A stretch of 64,000 nucleotides of DNA from Pseudomonas putida (GCF_025905425.1 NZ_CP109603.1:372001-436000); one strand, 5' to 3'; positions 28,285 to 37,730 are shown, counted from the first letter of the stretch. The notes: generated by a model from the sequence alone, not told the origin. A program made the numbers and translations.

Positions 28285-28887
28285 ATGAGCGTACTCGTTG
28301 GTAAACAAGCCCCCGACTTCACCGTTCCAGCTGTGCTGGGCAACGGCGAAATCGTCGACAGCTTCAACCTGGCCTCGGCCATCAAGGGCAAGTACGGCCT
28401 GGTGTTCTTCTACCCGCTGGACTTCACCTTCGTCTGCCCGTCCGAGCTGATCGCCCTGGACAACCGCATCCCTGACTTCCAGGCGCGCAACGTGGAAGTG
28501 ATCGGCGTTTCGATCGACTCGCACTTCACCCACAACGCCTGGCGTAACACCCCGGTCAACAACGGCGGCATCGGCCAGGTGAAGTACACCCTGGCTGCCG
28601 ACATGACCCACGAAATCTGCAAAGCCTACGACGTTGAGTCCGAAGGCGGCGTGGCCTTCCGTGGCGCCTTCCTGATCGACACCAACGGTGTTGTCCGTTC
28701 GCAGATCATCAACGACCTGCCACTGGGCCGTAACATGGACGAGCTGCTGCGTCTGGTCGACGCCCTGCAATTCCACGAAGAGCACGGCGAAGTCTGCCCT
28801 GCCAACTGGAAAAAAGGTGACAAAGGCATGAACGCTTCGCCAGAAGGCGTTGCTGCATACCTGAGCGAGAACGCTGGCAAGCTGTAA
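28285..28887 (+). CDS. Typical 2-Cys peroxiredoxin (AhpC/Prx1 type)
   Basis: A 200-residue thiol peroxidase that reduces H2O2 and organic hydroperoxides. The peroxidatic Cys51 is in DFTFVCPSE and the resolving Cys171 in HGEVCPANW. GGIG is present at 94-97, but the C-terminal YF motif is not obvious (it ends YLSENAGKL), which would favour lower sensitivity to over-oxidation. I chose ATG 28285 (MSVLVGKQAPDFTVPAV), which follows AGGAG. No AhpF reductase is adjacent, so thioredoxin or a similar donor is likely. Confidence 0.94.
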   Translation: MSVLVGKQAPDFTVPAVLGNGEIVDSFNLASAIKGKYGLVFFYPLDFTFVCPSELIALDNRIPDFQARNVEVIGVSIDSHFTHNAWRNTPVNNGGIGQVKYTLAADMTHEICKAYDVESEGGVAFRGAFLIDTNGVVRSQIINDLPLGRNMDELLRLVDALQFHEEHGEVCPANWKKGDKGMNASPEGVAAYLSENAGKL

Positions 28888-28900
28888 TTGCCGAGCGCAT

Positions 28901-28930
28901 AAAAAACCGGCCCTGGTGGCCGGTTTTTTT
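28901..28930. terminator. Bidirectional intrinsic terminator after the peroxiredoxin gene
   Basis: An A-run, ACCGGCC, a 5-nt loop, GGCCGGT and a T-run form a perfect GC stem with T-tracts on both strands. It serves the peroxiredoxin gene on the plus strand and lies beyond the end of rnt on the minus strand. Confidence 0.9.
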
Positions 28931-28973
28931 GTGCCTGCATGTTGGGACCGCTTTGCGGCCCCAAAATCTCAAC

Positions 28974-29648
28974 TCAGTCGTTGAAATCGCGCCAGCCGCC
29001 CATTTCCTTCCAGCGGTTGACGATGCCGCAGAACAGCTCGGCGGTCTTCTCGGTGTCATAGCGCGCCGAATGCGCCTCACGCCCGTCAAAGTCGATGTCG
29101 GCACTCTGGCAGGCCCGCGCCAGTACGGTCTGGCCATAGGCCAGGCCAGCGAGGGTGGCGGTGTCGAAGCTGGAGAACGGGTGGAAGGGGTTGCGCTTGA
29201 GGTCGTTGCGGTTGACCGCGGCATTGAGGAAGCCCAGGTCGAAGCTGCTGTTGTGGCCGACCAGGATTGCGCGCTTGCAGCCGTTGGCCTTGAGCGCCTT
29301 GCGCACGCCACGGAAGATGTCGGTCAGCGCGCTTTCTTCACTCACAGCCATGCGCAGCGGGTGGTCCAGCTTGATGCCGGTGAACTCCAAGGCGGCAGCC
29401 TCGATGTTGGCCCCTTCGAACGGCTCCACCCGGTGGAAGTAGGTATGTTCCGGGAACAGGAAGCCTTTTTCGTCCATGCCGATGGTGACAGCGGCGATTT
29501 CCAGCAGGGCATCGGTGGCGCTATTGAAGCCGCCGGTCTCGACATCCACCACCACAGGCAGGTAGCCACGGAAGCGCTCAGCCATCGGGTGGCGCGAACC
29601 GCCGCCGGCCTGGCCGTCCTGATCGTCTTCGTAGAGGTCTTCGCTCAC
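28974..29648 (-). CDS. rnt: Ribonuclease T
   Basis: A 224-residue DEDD-family 3'-5' exoribonuclease that trims the 3' ends of tRNA and other stable RNAs. Exo motifs are VVDVETGGF (Asp and Glu), HNSSFDLGF (Asp) and HSARYDTEK (His and Asp). I chose the GTG at 29648 (read as [13 protein letters not shown]), which gives the standard length. It overlaps the pyrC stop as GTGA, so translation is coupled. The longer frame to 29744 lies inside pyrC. Confidence 0.94.
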   Translation of the reverse strand: MSEDLYEDDQDGQAGGGSRHPMAERFRGYLPVVVDVETGGFNSATDALLEIAAVTIGMDEKGFLFPEHTYFHRVEPFEGANIEAAALEFTGIKLDHPLRMAVSEESALTDIFRGVRKALKANGCKRAILVGHNSSFDLGFLNAAVNRNDLKRNPFHPFSSFDTATLAGLAYGQTVLARACQSADIDFDGREAHSARYDTEKTAELFCGIVNRWKEMGGWRDFND

Positions 29649-30691
29649 GCGTTGTCCTCCAGCAGGCGCCAGCGCAGCTTTTCGCCAGCGCGCAGCGGTA
29701 TTACCGTCTGCTCGCCAAAGGGCAGGCTTTCGGGTGCGGTCCACTCTTCGCGAACCAGGGTGATGGTGTCGGTGTTCGCTGGCAGGCCATAGAAGGCCGG
29801 GCCGTGCACGCTGGCAAAGCCTTCGAGCTTATCCAGCGCATTGCGCTGCTCGAACGCTTCGGCGTACATCTCGATGGCTGCATAAGCGGTGTAGCAACCG
29901 GCACAACCACAGGCGGCTTCCTTGGCGTGACGGGCGTGAGGGGCCGAGTCGGTGCCGAGGAAGAATTTGGGGTTGCCACTGGTGGCAGCGTCCAGCAGCG
30001 CCACCTGGTGGGTGTTGCGCTTGAGGATCGGCAGGCAGTAGAAGTGCGGGCGAATACCGCCTACCAGCATGTGGTTGCGGTTGTACAGCAGGTGCTGGGC
30101 GGTAATGGTCGCGCCGACGTTGGCCGAAGCCTCGGTGACGAACTGCGCGGCATCGCTGGTGGTGATGTGCTCGAACACCACCTTGAGCGTCGGGAAGCGT
30201 TCGACCACGCGACGCATGTGTTCGTCGATGAAGCGCTTCTCGCGATCGAATACATCGATTTCGCTGCGCGTCACCTCACCGTGCACCAACAGCGGCATGC
30301 CGACTTCGGCCAGCGCTTCGATGGCGGGGAAGATGTTGTCGATGCTGGTCACGCCTGAATCGGAGTTTGTCGTGGCGCCGGCCGGGTAGAGTTTGGCGGC
30401 GTACACGATACCGCTGGCCTTGGCCGCGCGGATGTCCTCGGGGCTGGTGCGGTCAGTGAGGTAAAGCACCATCAGGGGTTCGAAACGGCTGCCGGCCGGA
30501 CGCGCGGCAAGGATGCGCTCACGGTAGGCGCCGGCTTCGACGGCGTTGCGTACCGGCGGTACGAGGTTGGGCATGATGATGGCACGGGCGAAGGTACGCG
30601 CCACATCGCCAACGGTATGGGGCAGGACGGCACCATCGCGCAGATGGATGTGCCAGTCGTCGGGACGCAGGAGGGTCAGGCGATCGGACAT
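29645..30691 (-). CDS. pyrC: Dihydroorotase PyrC (class II)
   Basis: A 348-residue zinc amidohydrolase of pyrimidine biosynthesis, interconverting carbamoyl-aspartate and dihydroorotate. The metal motif is WHIHLRDG near residue 15. The bridging Lys to be carboxylated is in [14 protein letters not shown], and later His ligands are in LVHGEVT and VFEHITT. The ATG at 30691 ([17 protein letters not shown]) gives the class II length. It is coupled to rnt downstream. Confidence 0.95.
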   Translation of the reverse strand: MSDRLTLLRPDDWHIHLRDGAVLPHTVGDVARTFARAIIMPNLVPPVRNAVEAGAYRERILAARPAGSRFEPLMVLYLTDRTSPEDIRAAKASGIVYAAKLYPAGATTNSDSGVTSIDNIFPAIEALAEVGMPLLVHGEVTRSEIDVFDREKRFIDEHMRRVVERFPTLKVVFEHITTSDAAQFVTEASANVGATITAQHLLYNRNHMLVGGIRPHFYCLPILKRNTHQVALLDAATSGNPKFFLGTDSAPHARHAKEAACGCAGCYTAYAAIEMYAEAFEQRNALDKLEGFASVHGPAFYGLPANTDTITLVREEWTAPESLPFGEQTVIPLRAGEKLRWRLLEDNA

Positions 30692-30821
30692 TGGGGATTC
30701 CAGGCGGGTCGAACTCAAGGCTCAATGCTACCGGAAAACCCTGGCCCGAGCACGGCTATCAAGTTTTTCGGGCAGCGTCCGATACCCTGCAGGTAAGCCG
30801 TCAGAATTTGTGGAGCCGCCC

Positions 30822-31754
30822 GTGCGCCAGCGTTACCTAGCCCTGTTGACCCTGTTCGCCAGCCTGCCGGCCGGTGCACTGACTTTCCAGACGCGCATGG
30901 AGAACATTGCCTGGCAGGTCGAGGGCGACCAGTTCGAATGCCGGCTGATCCAACCGATCGACGGTTTCGGCAGTGGCGAGTTCGTGCGCCGGGCAGGTGA
31001 GCAGCCGGTGTTCCAACTGCGATCACACAGTAATGCGCTGGGCGCCGGTTCAGCCACGTTGCTGGCGGCAGCGGCGCCCTGGCAGCCAGGGCGCGGTGAT
31101 ATCAACCTGGGCGTTGTGCGCCTGGCGCGCAACGGCGTGCTGTTCAGTTCGTCCCAGGGGCAGGCCAGCCGACTGATCAATGGTTTGCTCGATGGCCGCA
31201 GCACGGTGGTGCGCAACTACACCGGCGAGGCTGGGCGGGCAATGGAAGTTCGGGTGCTGCCGGTCAGCTTCGCCAAGGCCTATGGCGACTACCAGGCCTG
31301 TGCCAGCAAGTTGCTGCCGATGAATTACGATCAAGTGCGCCAGACACAGGTGGGCTTCCCAGGGGGGGGCATCGAGCTGGACGATTCGGCTCGGGCGCGG
31401 CTGGACGTGGTGCTCGATTACATGAAGGCCGACCCGACGGTTAACCACATCGAACTCAACGGCCATTCCGACAACAGCGGTAATCGCCTGACCAACCGTG
31501 ATCTTTCGCGCCGCAGGGCGATGGCCGTGGCGGACTATTTCAAGGCCCATGGCGTGCCGGAAGCGCAGATCACCGTGCGCTTCCACGGCGAGCGCTATCC
31601 GCTGGCGAAGAACAACAGTGCCGCCAACCGGGCGCGTAATCGGCGGGTGAATATCGAGCTGGATCGGGTGGCGGTGGTTGAGAAGCCGGTCGAGAAGGCG
31701 GCTGAAACGCCAGCGCCTGTGCCTGCACCTGCACCTGCATCCGCTGCGAAATAA
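30822..31754 (+). CDS. motY: Flagellar stator-associated protein MotY (OmpA-like)
   Basis: A 310-residue exported protein with signal peptide MRQRYLALLTLFASLPAGAL (GTG start at 30822, GGAG six bases upstream). Residues to about 160 form the MotY N-terminal domain (TFQTRMENIAWQVEGDQF). A C-terminal OmpA domain with peptidoglycan-binding motif NGHSDNSGNRLTNRDLSRRR follows. The tail is Pro/Ala-rich. In Pseudomonas and Vibrio MotY forms the T-ring that helps assemble stators around the flagellar basal body. The rnt-pyrC-motY-argG order is, as I recall, the same in P. aeruginosa, which supports this over a generic OmpA call. Confidence 0.88.
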   Translation: MRQRYLALLTLFASLPAGALTFQTRMENIAWQVEGDQFECRLIQPIDGFGSGEFVRRAGEQPVFQLRSHSNALGAGSATLLAAAAPWQPGRGDINLGVVRLARNGVLFSSSQGQASRLINGLLDGRSTVVRNYTGEAGRAMEVRVLPVSFAKAYGDYQACASKLLPMNYDQVRQTQVGFPGGGIELDDSARARLDVVLDYMKADPTVNHIELNGHSDNSGNRLTNRDLSRRRAMAVADYFKAHGVPEAQITVRFHGERYPLAKNNSAANRARNRRVNIELDRVAVVEKPVEKAAETPAPVPAPAPASAAK

Positions 31755-31919
31755 CACCATTGGCAGGAACGCTGTGGCAGCCGGCAAGGCAGCCACACAG
31801 TACGTCGCGCCTTCGACAATTACTGTCGCTTTGTCGTCAGAAGCTGTCGCCCCACTGTAAATTTTTCCGCAACGCCGTTAGAATCGACCCCTTTCCGTAC
31901 AACCCCGTGGAGTGATGGC

Positions 31920-33137
31920 ATGGCGGACGTAAATAAGGTCGTACTGGCGTATTCCGGCGGCCTTGATACTTCGGTGATTCTCAAGTGGCTGCAGGATACC
32001 TACAACTGCGAAGTGGTGACCTTCACCGCTGACCTGGGTCAGGGCGAAGAGGTCGAGCCGGCCCGTGCCAAGGCACAGGCGATGGGTGTGAAAGAGATCT
32101 ACATCGACGACCTGCGCGAAGAATTCGTGCGTGATTTCGTGTTCCCGATGTTCCGCGCCAACACCGTCTACGAAGGCGAGTACCTGCTGGGTACCTCCAT
32201 CGCCCGTCCGCTGATCGCCAAGCGCCTGATCGAAATCGCCAACGAAACCGGCGCCGACGCCATTTCCCACGGTGCAACCGGTAAAGGCAACGACCAGGTT
32301 CGTTTCGAACTGGGCGCCTATGCGCTCAAGCCGGGCGTCAAGGTCATCGCCCCTTGGCGTGAGTGGGACTTGCTGTCCCGCGAGAAGCTGATGGACTACG
32401 CCGAGAAGCACGGTATCCCGATCGAGCGTCATGGCAAGAAGAAATCGCCGTACTCGATGGACGCCAACCTGCTGCACATCTCCTACGAAGGCGGTGTCCT
32501 GGAAGATACCTGGACCGAGCACGAAGAAGACATGTGGCGTTGGAGCGTCTCTCCGGAAAACGCCCCGGACCAGGCTACCTACCTCGAACTGACCTACCGC
32601 AACGGTGACATCGTCGCCATCGATGGTGTCGAGAAGTCGCCGGCCACCGTCCTGGCCGACCTGAACCGCATCGGCGGCGCCAACGGCATCGGCCGTCTGG
32701 ACATCGTCGAGAACCGTTACGTCGGCATGAAGTCCCGTGGCTGCTACGAGACGCCTGGCGGGACCATCATGCTGCGCGCCCACCGTGCGATCGAGTCGAT
32801 CACCCTGGACCGCGAAGTCGCTCACCTGAAAGATGAGCTGATGCCGAAATACGCCAGCCTGATCTACACCGGTTACTGGTGGAGCCCGGAGCGTGTGATG
32901 CTGCAGCAGATGATCGACGCTTCGCAGGTCAACGTGAATGGCGTAGTACGCCTGAAACTGTACAAGGGCAATGTCACCGTTGTCGGCCGCAAGTCGGACG
33001 ACTCGCTGTTCGATGCCAACATCGCGACCTTCGAGGAGGATGGCGGCGCCTACAACCAGGCGGACGCTGCCGGCTTCATCAAGCTCAATGCACTGCGCAT
33101 GCGCATTGCCGCCAACAAGGGCCGTTCGCTGCTCTAA
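31920..33137 (+). CDS. argG: Argininosuccinate synthase ArgG
   Basis: A 405-residue ATP-dependent ligase joining citrulline and aspartate to argininosuccinate, the penultimate step of arginine synthesis. The N-type ATP pyrophosphatase loop is [13 protein letters not shown] at residues 9-21, and [15 protein letters not shown] is the second signature. Full length, with an ATG preceded by GTGGAG. It ends in a clear intrinsic terminator and shares the pathway with argF at 23303. Confidence 0.97.
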   Translation: MADVNKVVLAYSGGLDTSVILKWLQDTYNCEVVTFTADLGQGEEVEPARAKAQAMGVKEIYIDDLREEFVRDFVFPMFRANTVYEGEYLLGTSIARPLIAKRLIEIANETGADAISHGATGKGNDQVRFELGAYALKPGVKVIAPWREWDLLSREKLMDYAEKHGIPIERHGKKKSPYSMDANLLHISYEGGVLEDTWTEHEEDMWRWSVSPENAPDQATYLELTYRNGDIVAIDGVEKSPATVLADLNRIGGANGIGRLDIVENRYVGMKSRGCYETPGGTIMLRAHRAIESITLDREVAHLKDELMPKYASLIYTGYWWSPERVMLQQMIDASQVNVNGVVRLKLYKGNVTVVGRKSDDSLFDANIATFEEDGGAYNQADAAGFIKLNALRMRIAANKGRSLL

Positions 33138-33157
33138 GTACTGGCACGCGTTGCACG

Positions 33158-33185
33158 AACCCCGGCTCAGGCCGGGGTTTTTTTT
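33158..33185 (+). terminator. Intrinsic terminator of argG
   Basis: AACCCCGGC (33158-33166), loop TCAG, GCCGGGGTT (33171-33179), then a T-run to 33185. It is a perfect 9-bp stem 20 bp past the argG stop. Confidence 0.92.
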
Positions 33186-33206
33186 GCGGCGCTATCCAAA
33201 TGGCCT

Positions 33207-33641
33207 TCAAGCTCTACGATTGGCGGTACCTTCCTCAAGTGCGCTGATGGACAGGCGTGCGCATTGGCGCTTCTCCAGATTAAGGAAGTGCCAGGTACGC
33301 GTTGATGCCGGCGCTTGAGCGAGGGCCACGAGGATGTGCTGTTCCAGCCGGTGTTGTGCATCGGGGCCGGAAAAGATAACGGTAACCGGCTCGAGTGCAT
33401 CGGTGTCCGGGCTGTCGTTAGTTGCTCTTTTTAGACCTGGGTTATAGAACGACTTGTAATTGAAGTTCAGGGTTAGAAAGAACAGCGCAGTAAGGAAAAA
33501 CGGAAAGCCCACCAGAAACCAAGTATAGAGGCTCTGGCTGGATTCGCTGAGGAACGGCAGTGTCGCAAGTGCGGATGCTTCGATAATCCCCGCGAAGATA
33601 GCAATGATCGTCAGCGGGGCGACAGGTTGTGCTTCGGGCAT
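33207..33641 (-). CDS. Small two-helix membrane protein of unknown function
   Basis: I do not recognise a family. The 144-residue product has two hydrophobic segments, about residues 10-30 (LTIIAIFAGIIEASALATLP) and 38-58 (YTWFLVGFPFFLTALFFLTL), then a soluble C-terminal part of about 85 residues. No catalytic motif is visible. The start is supported by GCAGGAG upstream of ATG 33641. It is monocistronic and ends close to the argG terminator on the opposite strand. Confidence 0.7.
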   Translation of the reverse strand: MPEAQPVAPLTIIAIFAGIIEASALATLPFLSESSQSLYTWFLVGFPFFLTALFFLTLNFNYKSFYNPGLKRATNDSPDTDALEPVTVIFSGPDAQHRLEQHILVALAQAPASTRTWHFLNLEKRQCARLSISALEEGTANRRA

Positions 33642-34010
33642 GATGGCTGTCTCCTGCGGTTTTGCTCATCATTACCGTGCTGCGGCGCTTAACTGAAGGC
33701 TGCAGTGTTTCCCGCCTGAGCACTTTCTGATGAACAACCTCGTACCTGAATTTTTCGCCTCATTGAAGTGGCATATTCCGCGCGTGGAAGTTTGTTTTCA
33801 GTGGCTTCAGTCGATTGAATCCGCGATGCGGTTTCTTGTGAGTCTTTAATCTTACGGTTAGCGCTGTGCGAAGTTTTGTGTAGGAAATTTCTGTAAGTGT
33901 TGTAGGGCTCGTCTATTCATGAGTTTCATTGGCAAATCGTCGCGCCACGAAGCGTTCTGTCGGTTATCGTGGCGTGCCATAGCAAAAATAAATGAATGAA
34001 TGGATATCAC
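33642..34010. other. AT-richer 369-bp intergenic region with an inverted repeat
   Basis: No established gene. A 39-codon frame at 33730-33849 (starting MNNLVPEFFASLKWHI) lacks a good ribosome site and is doubtful. A perfect 8-bp inverted repeat CGCCACGA...TCGTGGCG spans 33943-33974, about 36 bp before the response-regulator start, and could be an operator or leader hairpin. The composition is clearly less GC-rich than the flanks, and promoters for both divergent genes should lie here. Confidence 0.45.
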
Positions 34011-34634
34011 ATGAATAAAGTCCTTATCGTGGATGACCATCCGGTCATACGCCTAGCCGTACGTATGCTGATGGAGCGGCATGGGTATGACGTCGTTGCG
34101 GAAACCGATAACGGCGTGGCCGCCTTGCAACTGACGCGTGAACACCTGCCCGATATCGTCGTGCTCGACATCGGTATTCCAAAACTGGATGGCCTTGAAG
34201 TCATCGCCCGCATGGCCGCCTTCAGCCCAGGCAGCAAAGTGCTGGTGCTCACCTCGCAGGTGCCTGGAAACTTCTCGATGCGTTGCATGCAAGCGGGGGC
34301 GGCGGGTTATGTGTGCAAACAACAGGAGCTGACCGAATTGCTCAGCGCCATAAAGGCCGTGCTGTCAGGCTACAGCTATTTCCCTAATCAGGCCTTGCAT
34401 GCCTCACGGGGTAGGGGAGGTGGTAGCGAGACGGACATGGTCAACCGCCTCTCGGCCCGGGAAATGACGGTCTTGCAACAGCTGTCGCGCGGTCGGTCCA
34501 ACAAGGAAATTGCCGACAGCATGTTCCTCAGCAACAAGACCGTCAGCACGTACAAGTCACGCTTGTTGCTCAAGCTCAACGCCCGGTCGCTGGTAGACCT
34601 GATCGAGCTTGCGCAGCGTCACGGTTTGAACTGA
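34011..34634 (+). CDS. Orphan NarL/LuxR-type response regulator
   Basis: A 207-residue regulator with a receiver domain (acidic pair DD8-9, phosphoacceptor Asp53 in VVLDIGIPK, Thr in VLTSQ, Lys in VCKQQE). The C-terminal LuxR-type helix-turn-helix is LSAREMTVLQQLSRGRSNKEIADSMFLSNKTVSTYKSRL, over about residues 140-195. It resembles the BvgA/EvgA group. No histidine kinase is encoded nearby, so its partner is elsewhere. I prefer ATG 34011 to 33996 because it begins directly with the receiver (MNKVLIVDDHP). Confidence 0.88.
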   Translation: MNKVLIVDDHPVIRLAVRMLMERHGYDVVAETDNGVAALQLTREHLPDIVVLDIGIPKLDGLEVIARMAAFSPGSKVLVLTSQVPGNFSMRCMQAGAAGYVCKQQELTELLSAIKAVLSGYSYFPNQALHASRGRGGGSETDMVNRLSAREMTVLQQLSRGRSNKEIADSMFLSNKTVSTYKSRLLLKLNARSLVDLIELAQRHGLN

Positions 34635-34638
34635 GCGC

Positions 34639-34676
34639 CGCAATGCAAAGCCTCCCAGGGCAGGCTTTGCATTGCG
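34639..34676. terminator. Strong convergent hairpin
   Basis: Perfect 15-bp arms (CGCAATGCAAAGCCT at 34639-34653 and its complement at 34662-34676) with an 8-nt loop fill the gap between two convergent stop codons. The right arm ends exactly where the stop codon of the minus-strand gene begins. Confidence 0.75.
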
Positions 34677-34853
34677 CTACAGATCGTAGTCGAAATCGGC
34701 CAGTTGCTTCTGCAGGCGTCGCTCTTCCAGCAGGTTGTCGATGGTGCGGCGTTTGCTCAGGTTGGTCTTTGCAGTCTCTACCTGCGGCTCCGCTTCATCA
34801 TCTGCGGCAACAAAATCATCTTCGATTGACAGGTCGTCTTTATCGGCACTCAT
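34677..34853 (-). CDS. Small acidic protein of the PA3496 family
   Basis: A 58-residue acidic protein starting MSADKDDLSIEDDFVAADD and ending LLEERRLQKQLADFDYDL. The C-terminal pattern RTIDNLLEERRLQKQL is, as I recall, typical of the PA3496 family described as putative envelope integrity proteins, encoded next to nth in Pseudomonas. The ATG at 34853 has GGAG six bases upstream; the earlier ATG at 34865 does not. There is no signal peptide or membrane helix, so the cellular role is unclear. Confidence 0.7.
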   Translation of the reverse strand: MSADKDDLSIEDDFVAADDEAEPQVETAKTNLSKRRTIDNLLEERRLQKQLADFDYDL

Positions 34854-34957
34854 GAGTCGCTCCAAGCCAAAGGGCCATTGGCCGTCCTTATAACCAGAAA
34901 GCTGACGCTGGTAAAAAAGATTTTTTCAATCGTACCGGGTGGTTTTTCGCTATCGGC

Positions 34958-35596
34958 TCAATCGTCAGACGTCTTCTGCTTGTATTCGCACAGGTCCTCG
35001 ATCCGGCAACTCCCGCAGCGGGGCTTGCGTGCCTGGCATACGTAGCGCCCATGCAGGATGAGCCAATGATGGGCATCGAGCAGGTATTCCTTGGGCACGA
35101 ACTTGACCAGCTTCTTCTCGACCTCCAGCACGGTTTTGCCCGGTGCGATGCCGGTGCGGTTACTGACCCTGAAAATATGGGTGTCCACTGCCATGGTCGG
35201 CTGCCGGAACGCCGTGTTGAGTACCACATTGGCCGTCTTGCGGCCCACCCCTGGCAGCGCTTCGAGTGCTTCTCGGGTTTGTGGCACTTGGCTGTCATGG
35301 CGCTCTATCAGCAGCCTGCAAGCCTCGATCACGTTCTTGGCTTTGCTGTTGTAGAGGCCAATGGTCTTGATGTAATTGCTCAGCCCTTCGACGCCCAGGG
35401 CGTAGATCGCCTCTGGGGTATTGGCGACCGGGAACAGGCGCGCGGTGGCCTTGTTGACGCCGACGTCAGTGGATTGCGCTGACAGCGTGACGGCAACAAG
35501 CAGTTCAAACGGTGTGGTATAGGCCAGTTCCGTCTTGGGGTCAGGATTGTCTTCGTGAAGCCTGCGAAAGATCTCCAGGCGTTTTGCGGCATTCAT
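34958..35596 (-). CDS. nth: Endonuclease III (Nth)
   Basis: A 212-residue bifunctional DNA glycosylase/AP lyase that removes oxidised pyrimidines. It has the helix-hairpin-helix ALPGVGRKTANVV with catalytic Lys, the catalytic Asp in VDTHIFRVSNR, and a [4Fe-4S] site C-x6-C-x2-C-x5-C (CQARKPRCGSCRIEDLC). I chose ATG 35596 (MNAAKRLEIFRRLHEDNPD), which gives the normal length. A longer frame to 35974 only reads through rnfE in another frame. It starts 4 bp after the rnfE stop, so it is the last gene of the rnf operon. Confidence 0.95.
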   Translation of the reverse strand: MNAAKRLEIFRRLHEDNPDPKTELAYTTPFELLVAVTLSAQSTDVGVNKATARLFPVANTPEAIYALGVEGLSNYIKTIGLYNSKAKNVIEACRLLIERHDSQVPQTREALEALPGVGRKTANVVLNTAFRQPTMAVDTHIFRVSNRTGIAPGKTVLEVEKKLVKFVPKEYLLDAHHWLILHGRYVCQARKPRCGSCRIEDLCEYKQKTSDD

Positions 35597-35600
35597 GGAA

Positions 35601-36125
35601 TCAGGGCTTTCCTTGACGACGTGGGTGGGCAGAGCCCGGACGCAGGTGATTGTACAAGGCCAACAGCACGCCGAGCAGTAGCAGGGCGCCAGGGGCGACA
35701 CTGGCAAGGTGCACGCCCAAGCCTTCGGCCAGCCCTTGACGGCAGGCGCCGAGCAGCAGGCAGGCGGCCAACAGGCCCGCCAGGTGCACCAGCAGTGCGT
35801 GCCAACGGCCTTCATGCGGTAGCAGGCGGTCTGCTGCCAGGCACTGCAGGCACAGTAGGGCCGGATACGGGCCCAGTAACAGCGCCATTGGCAGCAGCCA
35901 GGCACGCAGTGCCAACTGCAGGCAGCAGGCCAGGGCAGCCAAAAGCAGCAGGCTTGCCAGCACGTATGCCGCACCGTTCAGGCGGCTGCGCAACGGCATC
36001 AGCCCTACTTGATGCAGGCCGAGCATCATGACCGCGCACACGCCTATGGCAGCGGCCAAGGGCAGCGTTTGCGTGGCCCCAAGCAGGGGGGCAAGGCTGG
36101 CGGCCAGCAAGTAGCCCCTATTCAT
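35601..36125 (-). CDS. rnfE: Rnf-type electron transport complex membrane subunit RnfE (short)
   Basis: A 174-residue polytopic membrane protein (MNRGYLLAASLAPLLGATQT) with about five to six hydrophobic helices. Its position between rnfG and nth and its Rnf/Nqr E-like character support the call. It is shorter than typical RnfE proteins, which are about 200-230 residues, and the motifs are eroded. The ATG at 36125 overlaps the end of rnfG by 8 bp. Confidence 0.72.
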   Translation of the reverse strand: MNRGYLLAASLAPLLGATQTLPLAAAIGVCAVMMLGLHQVGLMPLRSRLNGAAYVLASLLLLAALACCLQLALRAWLLPMALLLGPYPALLCLQCLAADRLLPHEGRWHALLVHLAGLLAACLLLGACRQGLAEGLGVHLASVAPGALLLLGVLLALYNHLRPGSAHPRRQGKP

Positions 36126-36720
36126 GGTCGAGCTCCCCGAGCAATACGTGACGGTGCTCATCGAAATAGCGTAGGGCACTTTGTATTGCCTCGATAACCG
36201 CGCGTGAGGTTACTGTCGCGCCCGCCAGTTGGTCGAAATCGCCCTGGTCCCGCTTCAATGCCCAGCGATCACTCAGGCGGTGTTCGGCAAACTGCGCCAG
36301 CCAGTTCGCTTGCGGGTCGGCAAGGCGTCCGCCCAGCCCAGGGCTTTCCTGTTGCTCGACCACCTGGCTACCGATCAGGCGCCCGTCCGGTGCGATGGCG
36401 ATGCTTAACACGATTGGCCCGGCATAGCCTTGGGCATGGGTAACCAGGACGATGGCGGTAGGCTTGCCCGCCAGCGTTGCGCGGTAGGCTGCCATGATGC
36501 GGCTGTGTGCAAGTGGCGAGCCGGGGCTGGGCAGCGGAGCATCCAGCGGCTGGTTGTCGTAACTGCCCTCGGGTAATACCGCGAGTCTCTGGCGACTTTG
36601 CAGCTGTTTTTCGGCTTCGCGGATGGACGGGGTTGTCCACGTGCGCCAGACCAGCGTCGTCGACAACGCCAGTGCAGCTGTCACCAGCAGCAGCCCTGCT
36701 GAACGCACCCGGCGGTTCAC
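36118..36720 (-). CDS. rnfG: Rnf-type complex subunit RnfG (covalent-FMN protein)
   Basis: A 200-residue protein with one N-terminal membrane anchor (VRSAGLLLVTAALALSTTLV) and an FMN-binding domain. GATVTSRAV near residue 170 is the S(T)GATxT-type site whose last Thr carries phosphoester-linked FMN. HAQGYAGPIVLSIAI is the other family motif. In full Rnf complexes it shuttles electrons between RnfD and the other subunits. Its ATG overlaps the rnfD stop (ATGA). Confidence 0.88.
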   Translation of the reverse strand: MNRRVRSAGLLLVTAALALSTTLVWRTWTTPSIREAEKQLQSRQRLAVLPEGSYDNQPLDAPLPSPGSPLAHSRIMAAYRATLAGKPTAIVLVTHAQGYAGPIVLSIAIAPDGRLIGSQVVEQQESPGLGGRLADPQANWLAQFAEHRLSDRWALKRDQGDFDQLAGATVTSRAVIEAIQSALRYFDEHRHVLLGELDHE

Positions 36721-37688
36721 CGGTCAGCCCGCTGGCGGCGCAGGGCCAGCCGTTCGAGGCTGGGGACCGTGAGATTCATCAGCAGGATGGCGAACGCCGT
36801 GCCATCGGGGTAACTGCCCCAGGTGCGGATCAGGTAGATCAGCAGGCCCGCACCAAAGCCGAATACCAGCTTGGCCCCTTCGCTTCTGGGGCCGGAGACA
36901 GGCTCGGTGGCAATGAAAAAGGCGGCCAGCATGGTCGAGCCAGAAAACAGGTGCAGCAAGGGGGAGCCATTGGAGTCCGAGCCTGACCCGTTCCAGGCCA
37001 GCAGGCTGAACAGCGACAACCCCACCAGCAAACCCACTGGCGCGTGCCAACTGAACACCTTGCGCTGCAACAGAAACAAGCCACCGAGCAAAAAGGCCAG
37101 ATTGACCCACTCACCACCGCGCCCGCCGATGCTGCCAAAGCCCGGGTGGCTGGCGAACAGCTCATCGAGGGTCAGACTGCGGTTATGGCGCAGGCCATCG
37201 AGGATTGTCGGTTGTGCCCAGGCATCGATGTGCTCACCGCCACCCAATACCTGTTGCAGGCTCTCGAACAGGCCTGATGGCTGTCCTGGCCACTGGTTCA
37301 TCTGCAGGGGAAAGCTCAGCAACACAAAGGCAAAACCAACCATGGCCGGGTTGAACAGGTTGCGTCCGACACCGCCAAAAGCCTGTTTACCCACCCCGAT
37401 AGCGACTACAGCGGCGACCACGGGCAGCCACCCTGGGGCCTGGGTAGGCAGTGCGGCCGCCAGCAGCACGGCGGTCACCAGTGCGCTGCCGTCGTTCAGT
37501 GCGACGCTGACAGGCTGGCCACGCAGCTTCACTAGCAGCGCCTCGCAGAGCAGCGCTGCACTGGCGCACAGCAGCAGATTGCAGAGCAGCCCCCAGCCCT
37601 GCAACCACAATAGCGTCAGTAAACCAGGGGCACAGGCCAGTAGCACCAGGCCCGTGCTCGTACGCAGGCGTGGGTCAGGCTTCGCCAT
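36717..37688 (-). CDS. rnfD: Rnf-type complex membrane subunit RnfD
   Basis: A 323-residue polytopic membrane protein of the RnfD/NqrB family. Signature regions are KQAFGGVGRNLFNPAMVGFA and FSGSTMLAAFFIATEPVSGP; the Thr in SGST is the expected covalent-FMN residue. RnfD helps form the ion-conducting core. It lies only 42 bp after rnfA in this cluster, where rnfB and rnfC would be expected. Confidence 0.9.
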   Translation of the reverse strand: MAKPDPRLRTSTGLVLLACAPGLLTLLWLQGWGLLCNLLLCASAALLCEALLVKLRGQPVSVALNDGSALVTAVLLAAALPTQAPGWLPVVAAVVAIGVGKQAFGGVGRNLFNPAMVGFAFVLLSFPLQMNQWPGQPSGLFESLQQVLGGGEHIDAWAQPTILDGLRHNRSLTLDELFASHPGFGSIGGRGGEWVNLAFLLGGLFLLQRKVFSWHAPVGLLVGLSLFSLLAWNGSGSDSNGSPLLHLFSGSTMLAAFFIATEPVSGPRSEGAKLVFGFGAGLLIYLIRTWGSYPDGTAFAILLMNLTVPSLERLALRRQRADR

Positions 37689-37730
37689 GATCGCGCTCGT
37701 TCTCTCGGGGCTGGGGGTGTTGAGTCCGCT

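Noticed and set aside
33730-33849. 39-codon small reading frame upstream of the orphan regulator
   Set aside because: Weak ribosome site and no recognisable pattern; cannot be supported over chance in this AT-richer gap.
34958-35974. Possible RnfE-Nth fusion from one long frame
   Set aside because: The upstream half reads rnfE DNA in a different frame with no membrane character; the normal Nth start at 35596 follows directly and gives the family length.
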